Shown here: positions 27,585 to 35,593 of the stretch, piece after piece
How positions within the stretch are numbered: position 1 is the first letter of the stretch
Layout: the number at the start of each line of letters is the position of its first letter
NCBI GenBank assembly: GCA_017462795.1
Contig: JAFTQL010000039.1
Coordinates: 16,215 to 80,214 of the forward strand
From: Clostridia bacterium
GTDB taxonomy: Bacteria; Bacillota; Clostridia; Oscillospirales; CAG-272
Length of the DNA: 64,000 nt
Direction of reading: 5' to 3'
Made by a program: the position numbers and the translations under genes
Notes under the pieces: model-generated
Databases searched by the model: none
Seen by the model: the letters and a program-made list of their open reading frames with translations, nothing else
Told to the model about the DNA's origin: nothing

Positions 27585-27647
27585 ATTATATCATAAACGC
27601 AAACACCAACCAATGCACAATATGAACTAATCATAGCATTTTTTGAA
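27585..27647 (-). promoter_or_regulatory. Regulated promoter and shared operator, copy 2
   Basis: Extended -10 TGATATAAT on the minus strand (TATAAT 27590-27585) with TTGGTT as -35 at 17 bases. The 32-bp element at 27616-27647 matches 19751-19782 at 27 of 32 bases and at the same 25-base distance from the -10. It lies 70-130 bases upstream of the GRE operon. Confidence 0.72.
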
Positions 27648-27659
27648 CAAGGAAAGCTT

Positions 27660-27764
27660 TTAAGAACGCGTCATGCTTTTCTTTCGCGAAATAAATAAGA
27701 GGATAAACAGCCCCGCGCATGTCAGAAGAAAGGAAAGAAACGATAATTGTGCCGGTATGGTCAT
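27660..27764 (-). CDS. Possible 34-residue membrane peptide
   Basis: Short frame MTIPAQLSFLSFLL followed by 'TCAGLFILLFISRKKS', a single hydrophobic segment with a basic C-terminal end. It lies between two Gfo/Idh genes. No good ribosome site is visible, and it overlaps the operator region, so it may be a remnant or a chance frame. Confidence 0.22.
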   Translation of the reverse strand: MTIPAQLSFLSFLLTCAGLFILLFISRKKSMTRS

Positions 27765-27785
27765 CAACAGTTTCGGTCAAAAGCG

Positions 27786-28859
27786 TCACTCATCCGCCGA
27801 CACTTCTCTGCCTAGCTCGGCGGAGCGGTAGAACAGCTCTATTATCCTTGTCACGTTCAGGATCTCCTCGGGCTTGATGATCGGCTGTGCCTCGCCCTTC
27901 AGTACCCTTCTGAGATTATCCGCTATGTACATATGTCCAGCAAAAACGGTCTTGTAAGGAATCTCTACAGGCTCAAGCGTTTCCTCGGTGTCCATTCCCG
28001 AATATACCTTGCCCTCTGGCAGATATATCCCCGCCCTTTTACCGATAAGCCGTATGTCCGATGCCTCGGGTATGTTAGCAGCCCAAGCCACCTTAAAGGA
28101 TACTCTCGCTCCGTTCTCAAAGGTTATCATGCCGCAGGAGAAGTCCTCAACATCCATCTCCTCAGGATCAAACGGTCTCTGGGTATCCACATTTCCCGTC
28201 AGCGCGCCGCTGCTCAGCAGCGAGCCGATCTCATATTTATGGTTCTGCGCGGTGACAGCCATAACAGACTTGACCTTGGGGTTACCCGCAAGCCACACGA
28301 GAGCGTCCAGCATATGAACGCCTATATCTATAAAAGCGCCTCCGCAGCTCAGCTTCTTCATATGGAAAGTGCCCCAAAAAGGAATACCTCTTCTGCGCAC
28401 ACGGGATAGCTCACCGTAATAAAAATCGTCACAGCCATGCTCGTCTATGTATTCCTTGGCGGCAAGTCTGTCGGGAGTAAAGCGCATGCTCTGGCAAGCC
28501 ATAAGCACCTTGCCCTCCTCTCTTGCCACGGCATACATCTCCTCCGCGTCGGCATAGGTAACGGCGAGGGGCTTCTCGCACAAAACATTTGCTCCCGCTC
28601 TCAGTGCCATTATGGTATATTGCTTATGGAAGCAGTTGGGAACGCACACCGACACCACATCGGGCTTTTCCTTTTCCAGCATCTCGGAAGCATCGGTATA
28701 ATAGCTTTTTATTCCGTGCTTCTCGGCGGTCTTCTTTGCCGCCTGCTCATTTATATCACAGACTGCCGTTATGTAATAGTCCTCGGAAAACTGTCTGTAC
28801 GCGGGTATATGAGCGGAATTCGCTATCATTCCGCAGCTTATGATACATACCTTAAACAA
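27786..28859 (-). CDS. Gfo/Idh/MocA family oxidoreductase, TTG start
   Basis: 357 residues. The start is a TTG at 28859, supported by AAAGGAGG nine bases upstream; no ATG fits. 'CIISCGMIANSAHIPAY' is the NAD motif (Ser in place of the second Gly), 'CEKPLA' the hallmark, 'GGAFIDIGVHMLDALVWL' the substrate region. It overlaps the stop of the TIM-barrel gene by eight bases, so translation is coupled. It is a paralogue of 25258-26373. Confidence 0.88.
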   Translation of the reverse strand: MFKVCIISCGMIANSAHIPAYRQFSEDYYITAVCDINEQAAKKTAEKHGIKSYYTDASEMLEKEKPDVVSVCVPNCFHKQYTIMALRAGANVLCEKPLAVTYADAEEMYAVAREEGKVLMACQSMRFTPDRLAAKEYIDEHGCDDFYYGELSRVRRRGIPFWGTFHMKKLSCGGAFIDIGVHMLDALVWLAGNPKVKSVMAVTAQNHKYEIGSLLSSGALTGNVDTQRPFDPEEMDVEDFSCGMITFENGARVSFKVAWAANIPEASDIRLIGKRAGIYLPEGKVYSGMDTEETLEPVEIPYKTVFAGHMYIADNLRRVLKGEAQPIIKPEEILNVTRIIELFYRSAELGREVSADE

Positions 28860-29610
28860 GATATCCTGCCTCCTTTAAAAATCCGAAGGTATCATCATCC
28901 CGTCTTGTGGCTCTGTACTCAAGTCCCACATAGCCGCCAAAGTCAAGCCCTGAGATCTCCTTCAGAATACTCACATAGTCCACATTTCCCGTTCCCGGTT
29001 CATGGCGTCCCGGCACGTCCGCAACGTGAAAGTGACCGATATATTTTATGTTCTCCCTTATCTCATCCATAGAGAAATCTCCCATCATATTCTGATGATA
29101 TATGTCATAAAGCATCTTGATATGAGGGCTGTCTATCCTCTTCAAAAGCTCAAAAACGGGGGTGGCATAGGGCATGGAATATCCCACGCGGTCTATGTCA
29201 TTGAGCGGCTCAACTATAAGAGTAACTCCATTCTCCTCAAGCAAGGGCAACGCGGCTGTAAGGCATTTATACACATTTTCCGCATCGTAGTCGGCATGCT
29301 CTCCGATAAGAACGATCATCGCGGACGCGCCCAGTGCTTTATACACAGGAATACTCTCCTTCAGCGCCACCACGAAGTCCTCGGCTCTGCCGCTGTTGAG
29401 TATACCGCGGGACAGGTCGTATGACAGCTTCTCATCCGAGCTGTCCATATTGAATATGGACACCCTTATACCGCTGTTTTTTATTTTTTCTATATCCTTA
29501 TTGCTCCACTTCCAGAACTCAACAGTATCTATTCCGCACGCCCTGACAGCCTCTATACGGTCATAGAAGTCAAGATGTGAGAACATCATATCAATACATA
29601 CACTTAACAT
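28852..29610 (-). CDS. Sugar phosphate isomerase/epimerase-type TIM-barrel protein
   Basis: 252 residues from the ATG at 29610 (AGAGGAAAAG upstream). Xylose-isomerase-like TIM barrel of the hydroxypyruvate isomerase/IolE group: 'VIVEPLNDIDRVGYSMP' holds a metal-ligand Glu, 'MLYDIYHQNMMGDF' an Asp and His, 'IGHFHVADVPGRHEPGTG' the next His, and 'YVGLEYRAT' the last Glu. Relatives isomerise keto/aldo sugars or open 3-keto-glycosides. The gene overlaps both neighbours, a membrane protein and a Gfo/Idh oxidoreductase. That pairing is common in oxidative sugar or inositol pathways. Confidence 0.87.
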   Translation of the reverse strand: MLSVCIDMMFSHLDFYDRIEAVRACGIDTVEFWKWSNKDIEKIKNSGIRVSIFNMDSSDEKLSYDLSRGILNSGRAEDFVVALKESIPVYKALGASAMIVLIGEHADYDAENVYKCLTAALPLLEENGVTLIVEPLNDIDRVGYSMPYATPVFELLKRIDSPHIKMLYDIYHQNMMGDFSMDEIRENIKYIGHFHVADVPGRHEPGTGNVDYVSILKEISGLDFGGYVGLEYRATRRDDDTFGFLKEAGYLV

Positions 29611-30188
29611 AACTTTTCCTCTCTCTTGTTTTGTGTTGCTTTCTTCTGCTTGTGATCCTTTATGAGTCCTATAACAATGGATATAAGATAGAAAATATTG
29701 CACACCGCTGCCATGATATTATAGGTATAAAAGGAGTACACTATCCACATCAGCGCCGACGGTATATATAATATTCTCGTATACAGAGGCTTTGTCAACC
29801 ACAATCCCACAACGGCGATAAACGCCGATGCCATGGGCAAAAGGCTGATCATTCCCGTCCATGCCAACGCTCCCGACACCACATAAAACGCGATGAAGCC
29901 CGCAGGGATAAACCACATCCTCTTCCACGAGTCCTTCTTGAAATAAAATACTCCGTCTCTTACCGAATTTACTCCGTTAGTTACCGCGCCTGACCATGCC
30001 CCTCCCAAAAGAAAGCTGAACATCCACAAAACATCCGACGCGAACTTTGTCATAAGTATGCGTTTGCGATGCACCGACGCAAATGTAACCAGTGATATCA
30101 GCGTTGCTATCGATCCGAATATCTGTCCGACTATATCAAGTGGTGATGAAAAAGCCTCTGTGAAATAATTTGTAATATGCTCAAGCAT
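29604..30188 (-). CDS. YgjV-like membrane protein
   Basis: 194 residues with about six hydrophobic segments ('IFGSIATLISLVTFASV', 'WFIPAGFIAFYVVSG', 'ILYIPSALMWIVYSF', 'VCNIFYLISIVIGLI') and a Lys-rich C-terminal tail. It fits the YgjV family of inner membrane proteins, whose function is unknown. GGAG precedes the ATG. The stop overlaps the start of the TIM-barrel gene by seven bases. A frameshifted paralogue sits at 39228-39766. Association with sugar genes suggests transport, but this is only inferred. Confidence 0.75.
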   Translation of the reverse strand: MLEHITNYFTEAFSSPLDIVGQIFGSIATLISLVTFASVHRKRILMTKFASDVLWMFSFLLGGAWSGAVTNGVNSVRDGVFYFKKDSWKRMWFIPAGFIAFYVVSGALAWTGMISLLPMASAFIAVVGLWLTKPLYTRILYIPSALMWIVYSFYTYNIMAAVCNIFYLISIVIGLIKDHKQKKATQNKREEKLC

Positions 30189-30241
30189 AGAAATTCTCCG
30201 TTTATATCTATCCGATCAAGAATTTTGCCGGCTTTATTCTA

Positions 30242-31522
30242 TCAATATTTGATATCGTCAAAGTCTATCTTTTCCCAATCCTCAGGTGCTTTGCCTATAA
30301 GCGGCAGCTTCAGGGTCACTCCCCCCATCATAGCACTCTTGTGAGCGTAGATGCCGGCAAGGGTATATGTAGCCGCCATCCAGGGGTCAACGGGAGGCAG
30401 CTTGCCGGTGATAACGGAGCGGACAAAATCGTCAACAAGGAACGCATGAGATCCGTTATGTCCGAGAGCGGAATTAACATGAGCTACCTTTTCAATATCA
30501 ATAAAGCTTTGCGGCAGTCTGTCTGTATCCTGTATCTCGGAATATCCCATCATGTAACGGTAATCGGTTCTTCCCGCGCCCCGATTCACCACGGAGTCCT
30601 TTTCTTTATCCCGGATAAAGTTATAGGAATTGATCTGATCGCTGACGGTCTCCGAGGTAAATTCCTTATTGTTATAATAGTCGTTGCGACTGAACAGATG
30701 CTGATTTCCGCTTCCCTCATACGCACCCTTATCTCCGTAAAGTCCCGTGATATAGGACGTGGGACGAACATTTCCGCAACGGCGGAACTCATTTATTCTG
30801 GCAATACCGCCGCCGCTCATGCGCAAGATAGCCGTCTCGTTAGAATATGGATTATCCCAGTCGTTCTTGCCCTCTCCGTAGATATCGTCTCCCTCGGTGT
30901 CAACATAGCCGAAGCAGGTAACATCAACAGGGTAATCGTCCACAGCGGAGAACAGCATGGACATGGAGTGAGTAGAATAATACATGGGGGGAATTCCCGC
31001 AGTGCGCTTCCATTTGTCGCCCTGCGACGCGAATGCGGCAACCATATCCATTACGTCGTGATAATACTGAGATTCTCCGTAGACAAACTTGCCAAAAGCG
31101 CCTTCCTTGTATTTTTTACGGCACCATACAGCACAAGGAAAATAATAGCAGGTCTCTGCCATCATATATGTAAGGCGGGTCTTTTTCACGATATCAAGTA
31201 TCTCATATATCTCGTCCTCGGTAATACCCATGGGAACTGCCGAGAAAACATGCTTACCCATGTTCAAAGTCTTTATGACCATAGGACCATGCATATGTCT
31301 GGGAGTAAATATACCTATACACTCAATATCGGGCTCGCATTCAAGCAGCTGATCGTAGCTCTCATACATTTTTATCCCGTAGTGCTTGACGATATGCGCT
31401 CTGCGCTCGGGGATCATCTCCGCGCCCACAACTCTTTCCACCAACGGATGGTTTAACCACAGGTCAAGATAGCTCTCCGAATACTCTCCAAATCCCACTA
31501 TTCCAATACTGATCTTTTTCAT
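30242..31522 (-). CDS. Gfo/Idh/MocA family oxidoreductase, long form
   Basis: 426 residues from the ATG at 31522 (GAGAAGAAA upstream); an apparent extension to 31723 runs through its promoter. 'IGIVGFGEYSESYLDLW' is the dinucleotide motif; the EKP hallmark is replaced by 'SAVPMG'. 'YMMAETCYYFPCAVWC' and 'YSTHSMSMLFSAVDD' are typical of the longer subfamily near glycoside genes. It lacks the conserved Lys of EKP, so the catalytic mode may differ. It is divergent from an AraC regulator and 53 bases before the YgjV-like gene on the same strand. Confidence 0.85.
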   Translation of the reverse strand: MKKISIGIVGFGEYSESYLDLWLNHPLVERVVGAEMIPERRAHIVKHYGIKMYESYDQLLECEPDIECIGIFTPRHMHGPMVIKTLNMGKHVFSAVPMGITEDEIYEILDIVKKTRLTYMMAETCYYFPCAVWCRKKYKEGAFGKFVYGESQYYHDVMDMVAAFASQGDKWKRTAGIPPMYYSTHSMSMLFSAVDDYPVDVTCFGYVDTEGDDIYGEGKNDWDNPYSNETAILRMSGGGIARINEFRRCGNVRPTSYITGLYGDKGAYEGSGNQHLFSRNDYYNNKEFTSETVSDQINSYNFIRDKEKDSVVNRGAGRTDYRYMMGYSEIQDTDRLPQSFIDIEKVAHVNSALGHNGSHAFLVDDFVRSVITGKLPPVDPWMAATYTLAGIYAHKSAMMGGVTLKLPLIGKAPEDWEKIDFDDIKY

Positions 31523-31573
31523 TTTCTTCTCCAATCTTATTTTATAAAGATTATGATTATCATACCAATATAC

Positions 31574-31602
31574 AGTATAACAGAAAAACTTCTCGATTGC
31601 AA
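31574..31602 (-). promoter_or_regulatory. Promoter of the 31522 oxidoreductase operon
   Basis: Minus strand TTGCAA (31602-31597), 17-base spacer, TATACT (31579-31574). Confidence 0.65.
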
Positions 31603-31657
31603 TGGACTGAGCAACACAATTATTGAACGAAACAACACAACAAATAACAAAAAAGTC

Positions 31658-31686
31658 TTTACAAAACACAAAATATGTTGTATAAT
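31658..31686 (+). promoter_or_regulatory. Promoter of the AraC gene (31727)
   Basis: TTTACA at 31658-31663, 17-base spacer, TATAAT at 31681-31686, 41 bases before the start codon and back to back with the divergent promoter. Confidence 0.75.
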
Positions 31687-31726
31687 AAAGATGCATAAAA
31701 AATACCGGAGAAAGGACGGTCACTCC

Positions 31727-32569
31727 ATGGATATCGAAGGATTGAAAGAAATATGCTACAACGATTGCGCTGTGTCACAGCTTGCGATAAATGTACTCTC
31801 ACATGACGCCATAATTCCCAAAACCATCCGCGCAAAGGGACAGTATTCCATGCAAAGGTTCTTTTATATCATGGGCGGAAGCACAAAATTTGAATTAAAC
31901 AACAGAACCATCATCTGTAACAAGGGCGATATTCTGTATCTCCCTCCGGACATCACTTATGTATCGTACTGGGAGAAGAATGACGAAAATGCCGCCATAC
32001 TCCTGCAGTTTGATCTGTTCTCCCGGGGCAAAAAGACCGCTCTGTCCGACGACATGTTTATTATTCTCCATGACGATCACGAAAGCTATCTCAAGCAGTT
32101 TCTCCTGCTGGCAAACACCTTCAATCAAGGAAGGCTGGGGTACAAGATACAGTGTCAGTCCATATTTCTCGGCATTCTGCATTCCTTTATCACCGAGCTT
32201 GTAAAAACACCCGGGCGCCAAAAAAACAGCGCGGTATACAAGGGCGTGCTGTATATAGAGAACCATTACATGGATGAAATAAACGTAAATGATGTGGCAA
32301 AGATGTGCTCGCTCTGTCCCACCGCCTTTCGAGCTCAATTTCATGAAGTCACAGGCATGTCACCCATTCAGTACAAAAATTATCTTACAATGAAAAAAGC
32401 CGCGGAGCTTCTCAAAACAGGACTTTTCACGGCATCGGAGGTAGCGGCGGAGATCGGCATCAACGACATATGCTATTTCAATCGGATGTTCAAAAAATTC
32501 TACAATGTCCCACCCGGAAGATATAAAAACTCCGACAACTCGGAAAACACCGTAAATATTTCGGAATAG
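31727..32569 (+). CDS. AraC family transcriptional regulator
   Basis: 280 residues; the ATG at 31727 is preceded by AAAGGA and lies after the promoter. Cupin-like sensor domain with 'KGDILYLPPDITYVSYW' in the first 150 residues. Two C-terminal helix-turn-helix motifs ('INVNDVAKMCSLCPTAFRAQF' cut short here, and 'ASEVAAEIGINDICYFNRMF'). It is divergent from the long Gfo/Idh gene at 31522 and convergent with the GH127-like gene, so it probably controls the 31522-27786 operon. Confidence 0.9.
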   Translation: MDIEGLKEICYNDCAVSQLAINVLSHDAIIPKTIRAKGQYSMQRFFYIMGGSTKFELNNRTIICNKGDILYLPPDITYVSYWEKNDENAAILLQFDLFSRGKKTALSDDMFIILHDDHESYLKQFLLLANTFNQGRLGYKIQCQSIFLGILHSFITELVKTPGRQKNSAVYKGVLYIENHYMDEINVNDVAKMCSLCPTAFRAQFHEVTGMSPIQYKNYLTMKKAAELLKTGLFTASEVAAEIGINDICYFNRMFKKFYNVPPGRYKNSDNSENTVNISE

Positions 32570-32579
32570 TCTAAAAAAC

Positions 32580-32619
32580 AAGCGCTTATGACACACGTTT
32601 CAGTGAATCATAAGCGCTT
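32580..32619. terminator. Bidirectional terminator
   Basis: AAGCGCTTATGA (32580-32591) with perfect complement at 32608-32619, between convergent genes ending at 32569 and 32642. Confidence 0.85.
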
Positions 32620-32641
32620 ATTATTTCTGTTTGATATTCTT

Positions 32642-34345
32642 TTATTTTACAGGTGACTGCTGTGTCGGTCCTTTGTCGGGAGCGCCTGTAAATTCTATAT
32701 CCTCGGGGAGAGGATAATATTTCGGAAGGCTCAGGTCTCTCTGATAAAGTCTGATATGCTCGCCTCTCGGCAACAGATCCACCATATCTCCACCCCTCCA
32801 GAATTCCGTGTATTCCCTGCCCGCGAAAAATTCCTTTTTCTCTACGGTCTCCATGATAAATTCCAGCTCTATCACGTCCCCCGCGCTCAGTCCCTCGGCG
32901 TACATCACTCCGTTTTCCACCTTGGGTTCAATCGTCTTACCGTTAAGCAACAGGCTTATGCTGTCTCCCATCCAATCATATATACGAAAACCCGCGCTCA
33001 TCGGCGCTTTTATCTCAAGACTTATCCTTCCGCTGTCGGGCATATGGTGCGTCAGCGACCAGCGATCGGTGTGCTTCTCGCTGTGGACGTTGACCGTCAG
33101 TATGCCGTTCTCCTCGGTAGCAATGTTATCCCACAGCAGTCCGAGAGCGATAGGTCCGGTTCCCACGCAACAGCCCGCAATGGAGCGGAAACGTACAAGG
33201 GAAATACTGTTGGGCTCAGAGCCGCCCGTATATCCGCCAAGCAGACGCTTGTCAAGATCACGGAAGGTGTGTCCGTTCTCATCGGGGCGGGTGTTGTCGG
33301 TAACTATGTAGCCCGTGTATTTTATTTGATTCTCCGACAGCTGGTTTCTGCCAAAAAGATTGAGGTCGTTCCAATATTCGCTCTTTCCGCACCTGATAAG
33401 CTCATGCGCGCAAAGTATCATGTCCTTGATACAGCAGGTCTCGCAGTGCTCCTCAGCGGGGTCATGCCACTGGGCATATTCGGGGACCCAACCAAAGTCC
33501 GAGGACAGAGAGCGGGTGTATTTGTATATTCCCTCTCCCGCCGCAAGGTATCTGTCATTTTCCGTGACGCGTCCGAGGTAGATAAGCCCCGCCGCCACCC
33601 ATGCCGCGGAGTGGACGTGACCGAAATACTCGTATTTGTAATTGAAATAATGCGCCGCACCCAACAGATAGTTTGCAATACCCTCGGCGAGATCGCGCGC
33701 CACCTCATCCCCCGCTATCACATAACGGTCAACAAGTGCGTGAAGTATAACGGCGTTCCTTATGGGCTGTTCACCTCTGCCCGTGTGTCTTGTCAGATCA
33801 AAGCCGCCCTCCATCAGGTATACGTCGTTTGGAAATTCATAGACAGGAAGCTTTTCAAGGGAGTCTCCCGACCAGAAGGTCCTCACCTTTCTCTCTGTAA
33901 CAAGCGACCTCATTCCCCTCACCAGCGCCGCCGCTCTCTGATCCGCCTCGGCGTCATCGGGGTTATTCCTTATCATTCTGTTAAGCGCGGGCAGAATGTA
34001 GCCCATCTCATGAAAGGATGAGTGCATGGTATGTGTCCAGGAATATTTTTTATGGAAACGCAGACCGTGCTCTCCAAAGCAGGAAAGCACCTGAGAACGC
34101 AAGCCCTCATAGAGCTCCTCCGCCGCACCCGCCTTGCCCAGTATTCCTATAAGGCTGTCCACCGCCTCAAACCATGATCCGACCAGCTCCGCGTCATCAA
34201 CTCGACAATGCTCCGCCTCGGCGGGCTTTTTGTGAGGAAGCGTCAGCCAGAAGGGCCGATAACCGTATTTACGGTCGGTCATCCCGTCAATGTAATTAAG
34301 CGCCAGAGCGGCGTCCTTTTTCAAGTCGTACTGTTGATATCTCAT
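32642..34345 (-). CDS. GH127-like glycoside hydrolase (DUF1680 type)
   Basis: 567-residue cytoplasmic protein: alpha/alpha six-hairpin barrel to about residue 420, then a beta-sandwich. Two Cys-rich motifs match the metal/thiolate site of GH127 beta-L-arabinofuranosidases: 'EEHCETCCIKDM' (Cys301, Glu302, Cys304, Cys305) and 'IAGCCVGTGP' (Cys392-Cys393). In the known enzymes one Cys is the nucleophile, held by Zn and a Glu. Substrate here is uncertain. The ATG overlaps the stop of the AraC gene by four bases, so the two are co-translated. Confidence 0.72.
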   Translation of the reverse strand: MRYQQYDLKKDAALALNYIDGMTDRKYGYRPFWLTLPHKKPAEAEHCRVDDAELVGSWFEAVDSLIGILGKAGAAEELYEGLRSQVLSCFGEHGLRFHKKYSWTHTMHSSFHEMGYILPALNRMIRNNPDDAEADQRAAALVRGMRSLVTERKVRTFWSGDSLEKLPVYEFPNDVYLMEGGFDLTRHTGRGEQPIRNAVILHALVDRYVIAGDEVARDLAEGIANYLLGAAHYFNYKYEYFGHVHSAAWVAAGLIYLGRVTENDRYLAAGEGIYKYTRSLSSDFGWVPEYAQWHDPAEEHCETCCIKDMILCAHELIRCGKSEYWNDLNLFGRNQLSENQIKYTGYIVTDNTRPDENGHTFRDLDKRLLGGYTGGSEPNSISLVRFRSIAGCCVGTGPIALGLLWDNIATEENGILTVNVHSEKHTDRWSLTHHMPDSGRISLEIKAPMSAGFRIYDWMGDSISLLLNGKTIEPKVENGVMYAEGLSAGDVIELEFIMETVEKKEFFAGREYTEFWRGGDMVDLLPRGEHIRLYQRDLSLPKYYPLPEDIEFTGAPDKGPTQQSPVK

Positions 34346-35319
34346 ATGTCACATTTACCCATATTTTTCTGATTTTTTATATACCCCGATGGGGATACGC
34401 CCATATGCTTTTTGAAGGTATTGCTGAAGTGATTGGCGTTGTTGAAGCCCACGCTCATACCAACCTCCCGTATGCTTATATAATCACCGCTGTCCATTAT
34501 GTCCTTTGCCTTTTGTACCCTGCATATATTCAGGTAATCCTTAAAGCTTCGGTTGAAGCACTGTCTGAAAAGCCTGCAGAAATGCTCCACGCTGTAAAGA
34601 CAGTGTTCCGCGATCTCCTCGGTAGTGATGCTCCTCCCCAGATTCCGCTCCGTGAACTCCGATACCTTGGTCATAAATTCCAGCCTGTAAGGTACTGTGT
34701 TGTCCGCCACTCGCCGCATATCCTCGCGGATCATTACCGAATAGAACATCACAAGATGTCCGAACACCGCAACCTGCCATCCCCTCTCACGCCTCTCTGC
34801 CAGAGCCACCATGCTGTCCACACACGCGCGCAGCTCATGACTGAACGAAAGGCTATGAGAGACAATATTTTCAAAGCAGATGTTCTTCAGCATATCAAAG
34901 AAATCAAGATTGCCGCTCTTCTCGGCCGGGAACAGATCGATGGGCTGAAAAACAAGACACGTCCTCTCAAACTCCGCGCCGATATCGGACAGATATATTC
35001 CGTGAGCCTCAAAGGGATTGACGATGATAATATCTCCCTCGGTCACCTTAAATGTTCTGTCATTTATAACAATATTCGCCTCTCCCTTGCTTATCCTCAA
35101 TATCTCCACACCCTCGTGAAAATGATATGGAGAAAATGCCTTACCAGCGTTCATAGCTCGGTCAAGAGAACCCAGCAAAAGCTTTTTGTTGGGACGAATG
35201 ACGTTATTGACGGAGATCAAAGACGCTCTTATATTATTTTCGTAGCTGTCCTTGAGAATGCACATGGGCATATCGGAAAAATCGTCAATATTTATACTTC
35301 TGTGTTTATAACCGCTCAT
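34342..35319 (-). CDS. AraC family transcriptional regulator
   Basis: 325 residues. Cupin sensor with 'SPYHFHEGVEILRISKGEA' (metal or sugar-binding His pair) and 'GDIIIVNPFEAHGIYL', then the AraC DNA-binding domain ('ITTEEIAEHCLYSVEHFCRLF' shortened, 'IREVGMSVGFNNANHFSNTF'). It forms a two-gene unit with the GH127-like hydrolase, whose start codon overlaps its stop, so it almost surely controls that hydrolase together with itself. Confidence 0.92.
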   Translation of the reverse strand: MSGYKHRSINIDDFSDMPMCILKDSYENNIRASLISVNNVIRPNKKLLLGSLDRAMNAGKAFSPYHFHEGVEILRISKGEANIVINDRTFKVTEGDIIIVNPFEAHGIYLSDIGAEFERTCLVFQPIDLFPAEKSGNLDFFDMLKNICFENIVSHSLSFSHELRACVDSMVALAERRERGWQVAVFGHLVMFYSVMIREDMRRVADNTVPYRLEFMTKVSEFTERNLGRSITTEEIAEHCLYSVEHFCRLFRQCFNRSFKDYLNICRVQKAKDIMDSGDYISIREVGMSVGFNNANHFSNTFKKHMGVSPSGYIKNQKNMGKCDI

Positions 35320-35369
35320 ATCTACCCCCTTGCCTCATTCTATCCTCTTCAGATCCTCTTTCAATATCA

Positions 35370-35398
35370 ATAATACCATCCTTTGAGCGCAAAGTCAA
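35370..35398 (-). promoter_or_regulatory. Promoter of the AraC/GH127-like unit
   Basis: Minus strand TTGACT (35398-35393), 17-base spacer, TATTAT (35375-35370). Confidence 0.6.
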
Positions 35399-35534
35399 CA
35401 GCACTCGGCAATAATATCAATCCGCTTCAAATACATATCAAGTCTATTACGCAAATGCAACGCGGAAAAAGCAAATTTTTCACAGACAACAAAAATTTAC
35501 ACCCGTTGACACGAATTTTTCTTTTTCTATGCTA

Positions 35535-35563
35535 TTTACAAAGTGAAGATTTTGTGATATACT
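35535..35563 (+). promoter_or_regulatory. Promoter of the permease gene
   Basis: TTTACA 35535-35540, 17-base spacer, TATACT 35558-35563, only about 30 bases before the start codon, so the leader is too short for an attenuator. Confidence 0.65.
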
Positions 35564-35593
35564 TAAAGAAAATAAAAAACGGAGGATATCTAA

